Shown here in pieces: positions 6,534-13,005 of a DNA stretch of 13,703 nucleotides. The translations under genes were made by a program, and so were the position numbers. Position 1 is the first letter of the stretch. Every line of letters starts with the position of its first letter. Origin of the DNA: a bacterium (GTDB taxonomy: Bacteria; Patescibacteriota; Minisyncoccia; Phycocordibacterales; UBA9973); contig JAKALJ010000014.1 in NCBI GenBank assembly GCA_021813175.1, positions 1-13,703 of the forward strand, in the 5' to 3' direction. The notes beneath the pieces were generated by a model. The model had not been told where the DNA came from. It saw nothing but the letters and a program-made list of their open reading frames with translations, and did no database searches.

Positions 6534-6672
6534 AGAAGCATAAAGGCGAATAAAATACGCGCGTCCTGCCGATCCGGGCTATCAGAAGAAAGCTTTCTGC
6601 ATTTCCAAGAAAAAGTAATTATCAATAATTATTATTAATAAATTCCACGCGGTTGTCGCGTGATTATAAAAA
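6534..6672 (+). other. long untranslated leader with hairpins
   Basis: The expected transcript start is near 6540, leaving about 130 untranslated bases; the other promoters here leave about 8-35. It contains a 12-base palindrome AGAAAGCTTTCT (6587-6598), an A/T-only stretch (about 6616-6644) and a stem CACGCG (6646-6651)/CGCGTG (6657-6662) that ends ten bases before the start codon. I see no reading frame of note and do not recognise a riboswitch class. Control of translation through the last hairpin is possible. Confidence 0.5.
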
Positions 6673-7287
6673 ATGAAAAGCAAAATAGCAGGTTCAAGTG
6701 TGTTTATTTTCATGTTTTCGGTTCTGGTCTTGCCCGGGATGGCGAGCGCCCAGACAGGCATGATGGGCAAATACGGTTATGGAGCGTATTCTCCCGCCTC
6801 GGTCCAATCTTCGGAAGTAAATTCAATCTTAGGAGATATTCTTTCTACTCAGAAGGTAAAAAGCGCGGATAAGGTGGATTGCGCCAAAGTTACGGACAGC
6901 CAGTTTGAAAAATTGGGCGACGCCTATATGGGCGTGATGATTCCGAATAAAAGCCAGCATGAAGCAATGGATAAAATAATGGGCGGGGAGGGTTCCGCCA
7001 GTCTGACTCAGGCGCACATTAACATGGGACGGTCTTATTTGGGATGCTGGTCTGGCTACAATTCCGGCCCGATAATGATGTCCATGATGAATGGATTTGG
7101 AAATTACGGCGGTTACTACGGTCCGGGAATGATGGGTGTGAATTACGGCCCGAGCGGCTATGGCTACGGCATGATGGGGTCGTATTTAGGCTGGCATTCC
7201 TGGATCGGCTGGCTGGTGATGGCTCTGTTTATTATTTTAATGATTCTTGGCATTATCGTTCTGGTAAAATATTTGCAGAGGCGCTAA
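6673..7287 (+). CDS. exported Met/Gly/Tyr-rich membrane-anchored protein
   Basis: 204 residues. A signal peptide (1-26, cut after ASA) is followed by a small domain with Cys70 and Cys125 (possible disulfide) and Met/His positions in DAYMGVMIPNKSQHEAMDKI. Next is a low-complexity part (about 130-172) made of Gly, Tyr, Asn and Met pairs (MMSMM, GMMG twice). A C-terminal helix (about 176-198) with a basic tail anchors the protein, so the Met-rich region lies outside. Met clusters of this sort bind Cu(I) in many exported copper proteins. The gene is first behind operator 3 (6505-6533) and a long leader. The family is not named to my knowledge; a cell-surface copper-binding role is inferred from composition and operator. 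The stop is three bases before the next start. Confidence 0.87.
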   Translation: MKSKIAGSSVFIFMFSVLVLPGMASAQTGMMGKYGYGAYSPASVQSSEVNSILGDILSTQKVKSADKVDCAKVTDSQFEKLGDAYMGVMIPNKSQHEAMDKIMGGEGSASLTQAHINMGRSYLGCWSGYNSGPIMMSMMNGFGNYGGYYGPGMMGVNYGPSGYGYGMMGSYLGWHSWIGWLVMALFIILMILGIIVLVKYLQRR

Positions 7288-7290
7288 AAG

Positions 7291-7479
7291 ATGGATTGTT
7301 GCGAACAGGCAAAATCGAGCGACAACCGCGTTTACCGGTGCAAAGAATGCGGATTGCATTATAAAGAGAGAACACTGGCGGAAAAATGTGAGGCGTGGTG
7401 CAAAGAACACCATAGCTGTAATTTGGAAATTATAAAGGACTCTGTGGAGGAAAAGAAAAAAACGGGGAAATATGAATAA
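7291..7479 (+). CDS. small Cys-rich zinc-ribbon-like protein
   Basis: 62 residues with seven cysteines: Cys3-Cys4, Cys17, Cys20, Cys33, Cys37 and Cys43, plus His23, His40 and His41. YRCKECGLHY (15-24) looks like one zinc-knuckle half, and EKCEAWCKEHHSC (31-43) supplies the rest. There is no signal peptide, so it should be cytoplasmic. Such a protein could buffer copper or zinc, or sense it. It is one of the few genes here with a possible ribosome site (GAGG about a dozen bases before the ATG). It lies three bases after the preceding gene and overlaps the next by eight. Not recognised as a named family; length and Cys density resemble small metallochaperones, but no HMA (CopZ) fold is present. 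Confidence 0.85.
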   Translation: MDCCEQAKSSDNRVYRCKECGLHYKERTLAEKCEAWCKEHHSCNLEIIKDSVEEKKKTGKYE

Positions 7480-8338
7480 AAACAAACGCTCACTTCTGAT
7501 AAATCTGGCCCTGGCGGCAGCCTTTTTCACCGTGGTGGCGGCCATTATTCTTTCACGCCCGGCGCCTGATCTGAAAGTGGGCTTGGCCGGCTTGCCTTCG
7601 GATGATGCGGTTCTGCCAGTGGTTTGGGGCGATCTAGGGGGGAGGATGGTGCAATCTGGAGTGATTGACCAAGGCAAGTTTGAAGCTCTGTATGCCAGCC
7701 GTGGCGGTCTGAATCCGGAAGAAAAAAATTTATTATTAGGGCGTGACGATAATCGGCTGAAAATCACTTCCCGGAACGCCGGATATCTGCTAAATCTCTT
7801 TTGGGCGCTCGGTCTAGGACAGAAGAATCCGATAATTCTATCCGGCGAGATGATGGATCCGAGATACGGCGGGGGCGGTCCGCCAGCCGGCGGATTCGCT
7901 TCTACCGGCGGATGGAGTTTAGCCGCGGGAAGCGCCATGGAACATTATGGAAAGCATGAATTTTTTACCCTCACTTCCGCCCAACAAACACTGGTGGAAA
8001 AAATATCCAGGGGAATATACCGACCCTGCTGCGATAATTCCACTCATTTTCCGGATTGCAATCACGGCATGGCTATGCTCGGCCTCCTCGAGCTTATGGC
8101 CTCGCAGGGAGCGAGCGAAGAGGAGATGTGGAAGGCGGCTCTCTCCGTGAACGCTCACTGGTTTCCGGACAATTACGCCCTCATCGCGGATTATTTCAAA
8201 AAGAATGGGGTCGCCTGGAAAAATGTCGATCCCCGCAAAGCGCTCAGCGCCGCCTATTCGAGCGGGAGCGGCTACGCGCGCCTGGTTGCGGAAATGGCTC
8301 CGCTCAAAAGGGGACAAGGAAACAGCTGCTCTATATGA
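7472..8338 (+). CDS. membrane-anchored protein with CC...HFPDCNHGMAM motif
   Basis: 288 residues. A signal anchor (9-27) is followed by an outside domain. A Gly/Pro-rich stretch (133-147) separates the N-terminal half from a helical C-terminal half. The striking block is YRPCCDNSTHFPDCNHGMAM (183-202): Cys186-Cys187, His192, Cys196, His198, Met200 and Met202, directly before a predicted helix LGLLELMASQG. Met156, His158 and His162 lie a little before it. This dense set of soft ligands suggests a copper or thiol-metal site. I know no named family with this motif, though it seems strongly conserved in form. The start overlaps the zinc-ribbon gene by eight bases. It is the last clear gene of the operator 3 unit, followed by a double hairpin. 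Function unknown; an exported metal-binding or metal-relay role is inferred. Confidence 0.85.
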   Translation: MNKNKRSLLINLALAAAFFTVVAAIILSRPAPDLKVGLAGLPSDDAVLPVVWGDLGGRMVQSGVIDQGKFEALYASRGGLNPEEKNLLLGRDDNRLKITSRNAGYLLNLFWALGLGQKNPIILSGEMMDPRYGGGGPPAGGFASTGGWSLAAGSAMEHYGKHEFFTLTSAQQTLVEKISRGIYRPCCDNSTHFPDCNHGMAMLGLLELMASQGASEEEMWKAALSVNAHWFPDNYALIADYFKKNGVAWKNVDPRKALSAAYSSGSGYARLVAEMAPLKRGQGNSCSI

Positions 8339-8351
8339 ACCAAACTTGCGG

Positions 8352-8393
8352 ATTCTTCTAAAGAATAATATTATAACAGGATTATAATATTTT
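8352..8393 (+). terminator. tandem hairpins after operator 3 unit
   Basis: Two adjacent stems: ATTCTT (8352-8357)/AAGAAT (8361-8366), then AATATTATAA (8367-8376)/TTATAATATT (8382-8391) with loop CAGGA. The second is a perfect ten-base A/T stem with little T-run after it. They may end the upstream transcript. The same bases also hold a promoter-like pair, TTGCGG (8346-8351) and TATTAT (8369-8374) 17 bases apart, that could serve the DUF3105 gene. Confidence 0.5.
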
Positions 8394-8404
8394 AAGTATT
8401 CATT

Positions 8405-8923
8405 ATGAAATCAAAAACTATAATCATATCCCTCGGCATCGCCTTGCTTCTGGTCGGCTTGTATGTGTGGAGTCGGGCGGTTGACAAATCAGTGCCCGTT
8501 TCAAGCGCTCCGCTCTTGGGTGAAGCGATTCCGGACCAGGGACGCTCCCATGTGCCCATTGGCACTGCCGTCACTTATAATTCCAATCCCCCCAGTTCCG
8601 GTCCGCACTATGCCGAATCAGCCCATGCCGGAATCTATGACAAAGCAATTTCAGACGGGTATCTGGTGCACAGCCTGGAGCATGGAGCGGTGATCCTGTG
8701 GTACCGGCCGAATCTTTCGGCGGCCGAAATTGAAGAATTGAAGAGCATTTATAATTCCGTTCCGGTAAAGAAAAAGATTATGACACCGAGAGAGAGTCTG
8801 GATGTTCCGGTGGCTCTGTCTTCCTGGGGCAGGATATTGAAATTGAATCAGATTGACCCGCAGAAGATAACGGACTTTATGCGCGTAAACTATGACCGGG
8901 CGCCGGAGCAAGCGCCGATCTAA
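8405..8923 (+). CDS. DUF3105 family membrane-anchored protein
   Basis: 172 residues. A signal anchor (5-24) precedes an outside domain of the DUF3105 family. The family pattern is visible: GRSHVPIG (46-53), PPSSGPHYAESAHAGIY (62-78) and LVHSLEHGAVILWY (87-100). His49, His68, His74, His89 and His93 are the conserved His set and are suitable for metal binding. There is no cysteine. Function of DUF3105 is not established. Its place after the exported metal-binding genes suggests a related job outside the membrane, but a hairpin pair and a possible promoter separate it from them, so control may differ. The C-terminal half (about 105-172) looks helical. Confidence 0.9.
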   Translation: MKSKTIIISLGIALLLVGLYVWSRAVDKSVPVSSAPLLGEAIPDQGRSHVPIGTAVTYNSNPPSSGPHYAESAHAGIYDKAISDGYLVHSLEHGAVILWYRPNLSAAEIEELKSIYNSVPVKKKIMTPRESLDVPVALSSWGRILKLNQIDPQKITDFMRVNYDRAPEQAPI

Positions 8924-8951
8924 TTAGAAGGACGGAAGGAAAACCGCTTTG

Positions 8952-8960
8952 TGCTAAAAT
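8952..8960 (+). promoter_or_regulatory. extended -10 promoter for tsaE
   Basis: TGCTAAAAT is a TGn-extended -10 box with no good -35 box in front. The transcript would start near 8967, only about eight bases before the tsaE start codon at 8975, so the message would be almost leaderless. Confidence 0.5.
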
Positions 8961-8974
8961 GGCTCTGAGTTTAT

Positions 8975-9394
8975 ATGATTTCCAGGAGCCAAAAAGAAAC
9001 TGAAAAGATTGCTGAAGTATTCATAAGCAAACTGCTTAAAAAGGAGCAGAAACGTTCCGGCGCGCTGGTGGTCGGCTTGTCCGGGAATTTAGGGTCTGGA
9101 AAGACCGCCTTTGTCAAAGCGGCTGCCAAATATTTTGGAATAAGAGATACAGTAACCAGTCCCACTTTTGTGATTATGAAAAAATATCGCGGATTTTTCT
9201 TTCACTTAGACGCTTACCGGCTGAAAAATGAAAAAGAGCTGTCCGTCCTCGGCTGGCGGAAAATCATCGGCGAAAAAAACAATCTTGTTTTTATAGAATG
9301 GCCGGAAAATGTGCGCAAGGCGATGCCTCGCGGGGCCAGATACATTTTTGCTTCGTACCAGAAAGATGGCGGGCGAAGTTTCAAACTGAAATGA
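8975..9394 (+). CDS. tsaE: TsaE, tRNA t6A-synthesis ATPase
   Basis: 139 residues, normal for TsaE, the P-loop ATPase that works with TsaB and TsaD to make N6-threonylcarbamoyladenosine (t6A37) in ANN-decoding tRNAs in the cytoplasm. The Walker A motif is GNLGSGKT (37-44). The TSPTFVI (61-67), HLDAYRL (77-83, with the conserved Asp79) and IEWPE (107-111) blocks are family hallmarks. The stop overlaps the tsaC start in an ATGA, and a TGn-extended -10 box lies 15 bases ahead. This is the start of ordinary chromosomal genes after the metal island. Confidence 0.96.
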   Translation: MISRSQKETEKIAEVFISKLLKKEQKRSGALVVGLSGNLGSGKTAFVKAAAKYFGIRDTVTSPTFVIMKKYRGFFFHLDAYRLKNEKELSVLGWRKIIGEKNNLVFIEWPENVRKAMPRGARYIFASYQKDGGRSFKLK

Positions 9395-10029
9395 ATTCCA
9401 ATGAAAAAGCGTGGAGAGAGGAAAAACTGGCCAAGACTCTGCGAGAGGGCGGCTTAGCGGTAATGCCCACGGATACGATTTACGGGATAGTGGCCAGGGC
9501 GGAAGATCCGAAAGCGGTGGAGCGCGTATATAAAGTACGCGGCAGAGACCGGAAAAAACCCTGCATAATACTAATCGGTCGGCAGAGCCAGCTCAAAAAA
9601 TTTTCGGTTCGTTTGTCCGAAACACAAAAGCGGACGCTTGGTCGGTACTGGCCCGGTCCGGTAAGCGTGGTGTTGGATTGTCTTTCAGAAAAATTTTCCT
9701 ATCTGCATCGCGGAACTAAAACTCTCGCGTTTCGCTTGCCGGATGAGCCGGCTCTGCGGAAATTGCTTTTGAAGACTGGACCGGTTTGCGCGCCTTCGGC
9801 GAACGCCGAAGGCGCGCCCCCGGCCCGCAATATTTTGGAAGCAAAAAAGTATTTCGGGAAGAAGGTTGATTTCTACGCATCTGGCGGGGAGAGTAGCGCG
9901 GAGAGTAGCATAGAAAGCGGGGCGGAGAGCGGGGCGAAAGGGCGCCTGGCGCCCTTTCGCCCCAACCCGCGGCCTTCCCGTGTCATCAGATTGAAGCCGG
10001 ACGGTTCGGTAGATATAATTAGAGAATGA
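9391..10029 (+). CDS. tsaC: TsaC/YrdC-family threonylcarbamoyl-AMP synthase
   Basis: 212 residues. It makes threonylcarbamoyl-AMP from threonine, bicarbonate and ATP, the first step of t6A synthesis. Seen motifs: PTDTIYG (26-32), KVRGRDRKKP (48-57), the WPGPVSVV strand (87-94) and PSANAEGAPP (135-144). The ATG at 9391 was chosen because it overlaps the tsaE stop by four bases and gives the right N-terminus; the frame is open further up. Between the last beta strand (VDFYASGG, 159-166) and the C-terminal PSRVIRL (195-201) the chain carries about 28 extra residues. They are four ESSA/ESGA-like units and the product of a perfect 33-base palindrome, where family members usually have a short loop. 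The protein is probably still active because the core motifs are intact. Confidence 0.94.
   Translation: MNSNEKAWREEKLAKTLREGGLAVMPTDTIYGIVARAEDPKAVERVYKVRGRDRKKPCIILIGRQSQLKKFSVRLSETQKRTLGRYWPGPVSVVLDCLSEKFSYLHRGTKTLAFRLPDEPALRKLLLKTGPVCAPSANAEGAPPARNILEAKKYFGKKVDFYASGGESSAESSIESGAESGAKGRLAPFRPNPRPSRVIRLKPDGSVDIIRE
9788..9817 (+). repeat. perfect palindrome inside tsaC (first)
   Basis: GCGCGCCTTCGGCG (9788-9801) and CGCCGAAGGCGCGC (9804-9817) are perfectly inverted around AA. It covers the codons of the conserved SANAEG part of tsaC, so the protein sequence may have been kept while bases drifted to this symmetry. A strong RNA hairpin would form. Confidence 0.85.
9889..9936 (+). repeat. four 12-base tandem repeats in tsaC
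   Basis: Four in-frame units at 9889-9900, 9901-9912, 9913-9924 and 9925-9936: GAGAGTAGCGCG, GAGAGTAGCATA, GAAAGCGGGGCG and GAGAGCGGGGCG. They encode ESSA, ESSI, ESGA, ESGA. The last unit runs into the palindrome at 9931. Such units suggest slippage growth next to the palindrome. Confidence 0.85.
9931..9963 (+). repeat. perfect 33-base palindrome inside tsaC (second)
   Basis: Arms of 16 bases, GGGGCGAAAGGGCGCC (9931-9946) and GGCGCCCTTTCGCCCC (9948-9963), are separated by a single T. It is translated in frame as GAKGRLAPFRP and lies in a region not expected in TsaC. It may be an inserted palindromic element that settled in a coding gene. Confidence 0.9.
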
Positions 10030-11354
10030 GCTTGGAAGACCCCGAAACCAAAGAGGCATCGGAAGTCGCGCAATCCGCGGATGCCCCGATTGTTCCGTTT
10101 CGCAAACATTACTGGAAGGTGCTCGGGCCGGGCCTAACCACCGGCGCGGCCGATGACGATCCATCCGGCATCGCCACCTATTCCCAGATGGGCGCCCAGA
10201 ACGGTTTTGGTTTGGCCTGGCTTGCCGCTTTTCTCCTGCCCATGATGGCTACGGTGCAGGAAATGTGCGCTCGCATCGGCCTTTCCACCGGGGCGGGACT
10301 GGCTTACAATATAAAGCGCCATTATTCCAGAAAAGTGCTTCTCGCTTCCACTTTTCTGCTTCTATTAGCCAACGTATTCAACATCGGGGCCGACCTCGGA
10401 GCTATGGCCAAAGCCGCGGAGCTTTTGGTCCCCCAAGCGAACTTCGTGCTTCTCGTTTTTTTCTTCGCCCTTTTCAGCTTGGTTTTGCAAGTGTTCATTC
10501 CGTACCGGAAATATTCAAAATATCTTAAGTATCTTTCTTTTGTGCTGGTGGCATACATATTGTCCGCCATATCCATCCGTATGGATTGGCCCTTCGTTCT
10601 AAAAAGCGCGATTATCCCTTCAGTTGATTTTTCCAAGAGCACCATTATTCTGATTGCCGCCGCCTTCGGCACCACCATTTCGCCCTACCTTTTCTTTTGG
10701 CAGACCAGCCAGGAAATTGAAGAGGAGATAGAGCGGGGAGAAACGAGCATTAAATCCAGAAAAGCGGGAAATACTCCGGAAAAAATCAAGGACATGCGAG
10801 AAGACGTGTGGTCCGGAATGATTTTTTCCAACCTGATTATGTTCTTTATTATTATCGCCTGCGGGGCCGCTCTTTTTCCGTACGGGATCACCAATATAAA
10901 TACCGCGGCCGAAGCGGCGGAGGCTCTCCGGCCTTTTGCCGGAGATTTCGCTTATCTTCTCTTTGCATTGGGCATCGTGGGAACGGGCCTCTTGGCTATT
11001 CCCGTCCTGGCCGCTTCCGCTTCCTACGCTATTTCCGAATCCTTCGGGTGGAAATTCGGCCTGAACCGGAAGTTCAAGCAGGCCGCTTCTTTCTATGGAG
11101 TGATCATCTTCTCTATGGCCTTGGGCATTGCCCTTAATTTTATCGGCCTCCCGTCCATCCAAGCGCTTATCTATTCGGCCGTATTGAACGGCATAGTCTC
11201 TCCGGTGGTGCTCTTCTTTATTCTGCGAATCAGCGCTAGTGAAAAAATAATGGGCCAGTTCAAAAACAAACCCCTTGGAAATATCTTTGGCTGGATAACT
11301 TTCCTGGCCGCGACGGTCTTAAGCGCCCTTTCCATATATTTTCTAATATGGTAA
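10026..11354 (+). CDS. NRAMP-related divalent metal transporter with altered metal site
   Basis: 442 residues with about eleven hydrophobic helices, of the NRAMP (SLC11) superfamily of proton-coupled Mn/Fe importers. The helix 1 motif reads DDDPSGIATY (43-52) where classic members have DPGN. The helix 6 motif reads GTTISPYLFFW (215-225) where classic members have a Met-Pro-His core, so the Met is Ser219 and the His is Tyr221. This is a recognised divergent branch, found often in genome annotations as NRAMP-like, and its substrate is not certain; related divergent members have been shown to carry magnesium. The start overlaps the tsaC stop (ATGA), so it is co-transcribed with t6A genes. It is not under a CsoR-type operator. 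It may import the divalent cation needed by the cell while the island expels another. Confidence 0.93.
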   Translation: MSLEDPETKEASEVAQSADAPIVPFRKHYWKVLGPGLTTGAADDDPSGIATYSQMGAQNGFGLAWLAAFLLPMMATVQEMCARIGLSTGAGLAYNIKRHYSRKVLLASTFLLLLANVFNIGADLGAMAKAAELLVPQANFVLLVFFFALFSLVLQVFIPYRKYSKYLKYLSFVLVAYILSAISIRMDWPFVLKSAIIPSVDFSKSTIILIAAAFGTTISPYLFFWQTSQEIEEEIERGETSIKSRKAGNTPEKIKDMREDVWSGMIFSNLIMFFIIIACGAALFPYGITNINTAAEAAEALRPFAGDFAYLLFALGIVGTGLLAIPVLAASASYAISESFGWKFGLNRKFKQAASFYGVIIFSMALGIALNFIGLPSIQALIYSAVLNGIVSPVVLFFILRISASEKIMGQFKNKPLGNIFGWITFLAATVLSALSIYFLIW

Positions 11355-11421
11355 AAAAGCGAGACACCCCGTCAAAGAATATTCCCGACCTGATCCCGAT
11401 TTTAAAATACCGTAAGAAACG

Positions 11422-12438
11422 ATGGTAAAAATTTTAGAAAATTACGATCTGACTAAACTGAACACTTTCGGAGTATCCGCAAAAGCGAGATACTTTGCCG
11501 AAGTTGTCTCCGAAGAATCGGCGGGAGAGCTTTTTAAGAATAGGATATTCCGGAAAAACAAAAGGCTTTTCTTGGGCAGCGGGAGCAATGTGCTTTTCAC
11601 CCGCGATTTTGCCGGCATAGTCGTTTTAAACAAACTCAAAGGAATGGAAGTGCTGAAAGAAGATTCGGAAAAAGTCCGCCTAAAAGCCATGAGCGGGGAA
11701 TCCTGGAGCGAACTGGTGGATTTCTGCGCGGACCGGAGATGGTGGGGGATAGAAAACCTGGCTCTTATTCCAGGCACGGTCGGAGCGGCGCCCATACAGA
11801 ACATCGGGGCGTACGGAGCGGAGCTGAAAAACGTCCTAGTGCAACTAGAAGCGTATGACCTGAATACGGGAGAAAAAAAAATTTTTAAAAATAAGGAGTG
11901 CAATTTCGGCTACCGCAGCAGTATTTTCAAAAAAAAGCTGAAGGGCAGATATTTCATTCTCTCTGTTCTTTTGGAACTGAAAAAATCAAGCAAAGCAAAC
12001 ACCGCCTATCGCGTCCTCTCCGAATATTTAAAAGAGAACAATATAATAATACGCGGACCGAAAGATATAAACGCCGCGGTATCGGCCATTCGCCGGAGCA
12101 AACTGCCCGACCCGAAAAAAATCGGCAACGCCGGCAGTTTCTTTAAGAATGTTTTGATAAGCGAGGCCAAACTGGCGCGGCTCCAAAAGAAATTTCCGGC
12201 AATGCCGCATTTCCGAGAAGAAAAAGCCGTAAAAATTCCGGCTGGCTGGCTCATAGAACAGTGCGGATGGAGGGGAAAAAATTTCGGCCGGGCCGGAGTG
12301 CATGAGAAACAGGCTCTGGTTTTAGTAAACTTGGGCGGGGCCAGCGGCATGGAAATAAAAAAACTTTCAGATAGAATAAAAAACTCTGTTCGGAAAAAAT
12401 TCGGCCTGTTGCTGGAAACGGAAGTGAATATATGCTAG
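11422..12438 (+). CDS. murB: MurB, UDP-N-acetylenolpyruvoylglucosamine reductase
   Basis: 338 residues, close to E. coli MurB (type I). It uses NADPH and FAD to reduce UDP-GlcNAc-enolpyruvate to UDP-MurNAc in cytoplasmic peptidoglycan synthesis. The FAD part has LNTFGV (13-18), FLGSGSNVLFT (50-60) and PGTVGAAPIQNIGAYG (117-132). Catalytic landmarks are GYRSSIF (163-169), GNAGSFFKN (235-243) with the catalytic Ser239, and LETEV (331-335) with the C-terminal Glu. The stop codon overlaps an extended -10 box for the next gene. A 67-base gap separates it from the transporter gene; no strong promoter is visible there. Its presence indicates a murein wall. Confidence 0.96.
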   Translation: MVKILENYDLTKLNTFGVSAKARYFAEVVSEESAGELFKNRIFRKNKRLFLGSGSNVLFTRDFAGIVVLNKLKGMEVLKEDSEKVRLKAMSGESWSELVDFCADRRWWGIENLALIPGTVGAAPIQNIGAYGAELKNVLVQLEAYDLNTGEKKIFKNKECNFGYRSSIFKKKLKGRYFILSVLLELKKSSKANTAYRVLSEYLKENNIIIRGPKDINAAVSAIRRSKLPDPKKIGNAGSFFKNVLISEAKLARLQKKFPAMPHFREEKAVKIPAGWLIEQCGWRGKNFGRAGVHEKQALVLVNLGGASGMEIKKLSDRIKNSVRKKFGLLLETEVNIC

Positions 12439-12441
12439 AAT
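12433..12441 (+). promoter_or_regulatory. extended -10 promoter for the FKBP gene
   Basis: TGCTAGAAT, a TGn-extended -10 box that overlaps the murB stop codon TAG (12436-12438). The -35 side is weak. The transcript would start near 12448, about 23 bases before the ATG at 12471. It resembles the box at 8952-8960. Confidence 0.5.
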
Positions 12442-12470
12442 CGGGCAATTAGAAATAAGTTTCATTTTTT

Positions 12471-12995
12471 ATGAATAACAAAACGATTATTTATTCGGTT
12501 ATTGTGATAGTAGCGCTGGCGGTGCTGGCCTTCCTGTCTTTTAATTATATGAAAGCGAAAAACATTTCCTCCGACAATACAAACAACAACGCAAATGCCA
12601 CGGACGGTTTTTCTTCGCTTAATCATTCTGGAGACCCAGGCAGTCTTCCCGATGGAATCAAAGCAAGTATCTTAAAAGAAGGAACAGGCCAAACGGCCAA
12701 GGCGGGAGATACTGTTTTTGTGAATTACACCGGCAAACTTTCCGACGGTACCGTCTTTGATTCCAATACCGATCCGAAATTCAGTCATGTCAAGCCCTTC
12801 AAATTTGTCCTCGGCTCCGGACAGGTCATCCAGGGATGGGACGAAGGGGTGGTCGGAATGAGAGTGGGAGAAGAAAGGAAGCTGGTGATCAGCCCGGCCT
12901 ACGCGTATGGGGCGAGCGGGATCAAGGATATCATCCCCCCGAACGCCACCCTTACTTTTGACGTAACTTTGCTCTCTATCGGCGGGGGAAAATAA
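12471..12995 (+). CDS. membrane-anchored FKBP-type peptidyl-prolyl isomerase
   Basis: 174 residues. A signal anchor (8-26), an Asn/Ser/Gly-rich linker (31-60) and one FKBP domain (about 62-170) place the enzyme outside the membrane, where it speeds cis-trans isomerisation of proline bonds in exported proteins. The FKBP core is intact: VNYTGKL (84-90), GTVFDSN (93-99), QVIQGWDEGVVGM (118-130), AYAYG (143-147) and IPPNATLTFDVTLL (155-168). The conserved Tyr86, Asp98, Trp123 and Tyr144 are present. A TGn-extended -10 box lies ahead. It starts ten bases before the next gene's start when measured from the stop, so the two are probably one unit. Confidence 0.95.
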   Translation: MNNKTIIYSVIVIVALAVLAFLSFNYMKAKNISSDNTNNNANATDGFSSLNHSGDPGSLPDGIKASILKEGTGQTAKAGDTVFVNYTGKLSDGTVFDSNTDPKFSHVKPFKFVLGSGQVIQGWDEGVVGMRVGEERKLVISPAYAYGASGIKDIIPPNATLTFDVTLLSIGGGK

Positions 12996-13005
12996 AGATA
13001 AATAT

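Noticed and set aside
7237..7938. Long open frame on the minus strand (233 codons)
   Set aside because: It lies opposite two good plus-strand genes, is Arg/Pro-rich and has no recognisable motif; it is a shadow frame.
9889..9936. CRISPR-like repeat array
   Set aside because: Units are 12 bases, contiguous, without spacers, and in frame in tsaC.
9685..10164. Minus-strand open frame across the tsaC palindromes
   Set aside because: The plus-strand TsaC motifs are clear; the reverse frame stays open because of the palindromic GC-rich bases.
11348..11428. 26-codon reading frame bridging the transporter end and the murB start
   Set aside because: It overlaps both genes, is very basic, has no ribosome site or similar case elsewhere; most likely chance. 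Only conservation in relatives would rescue it.
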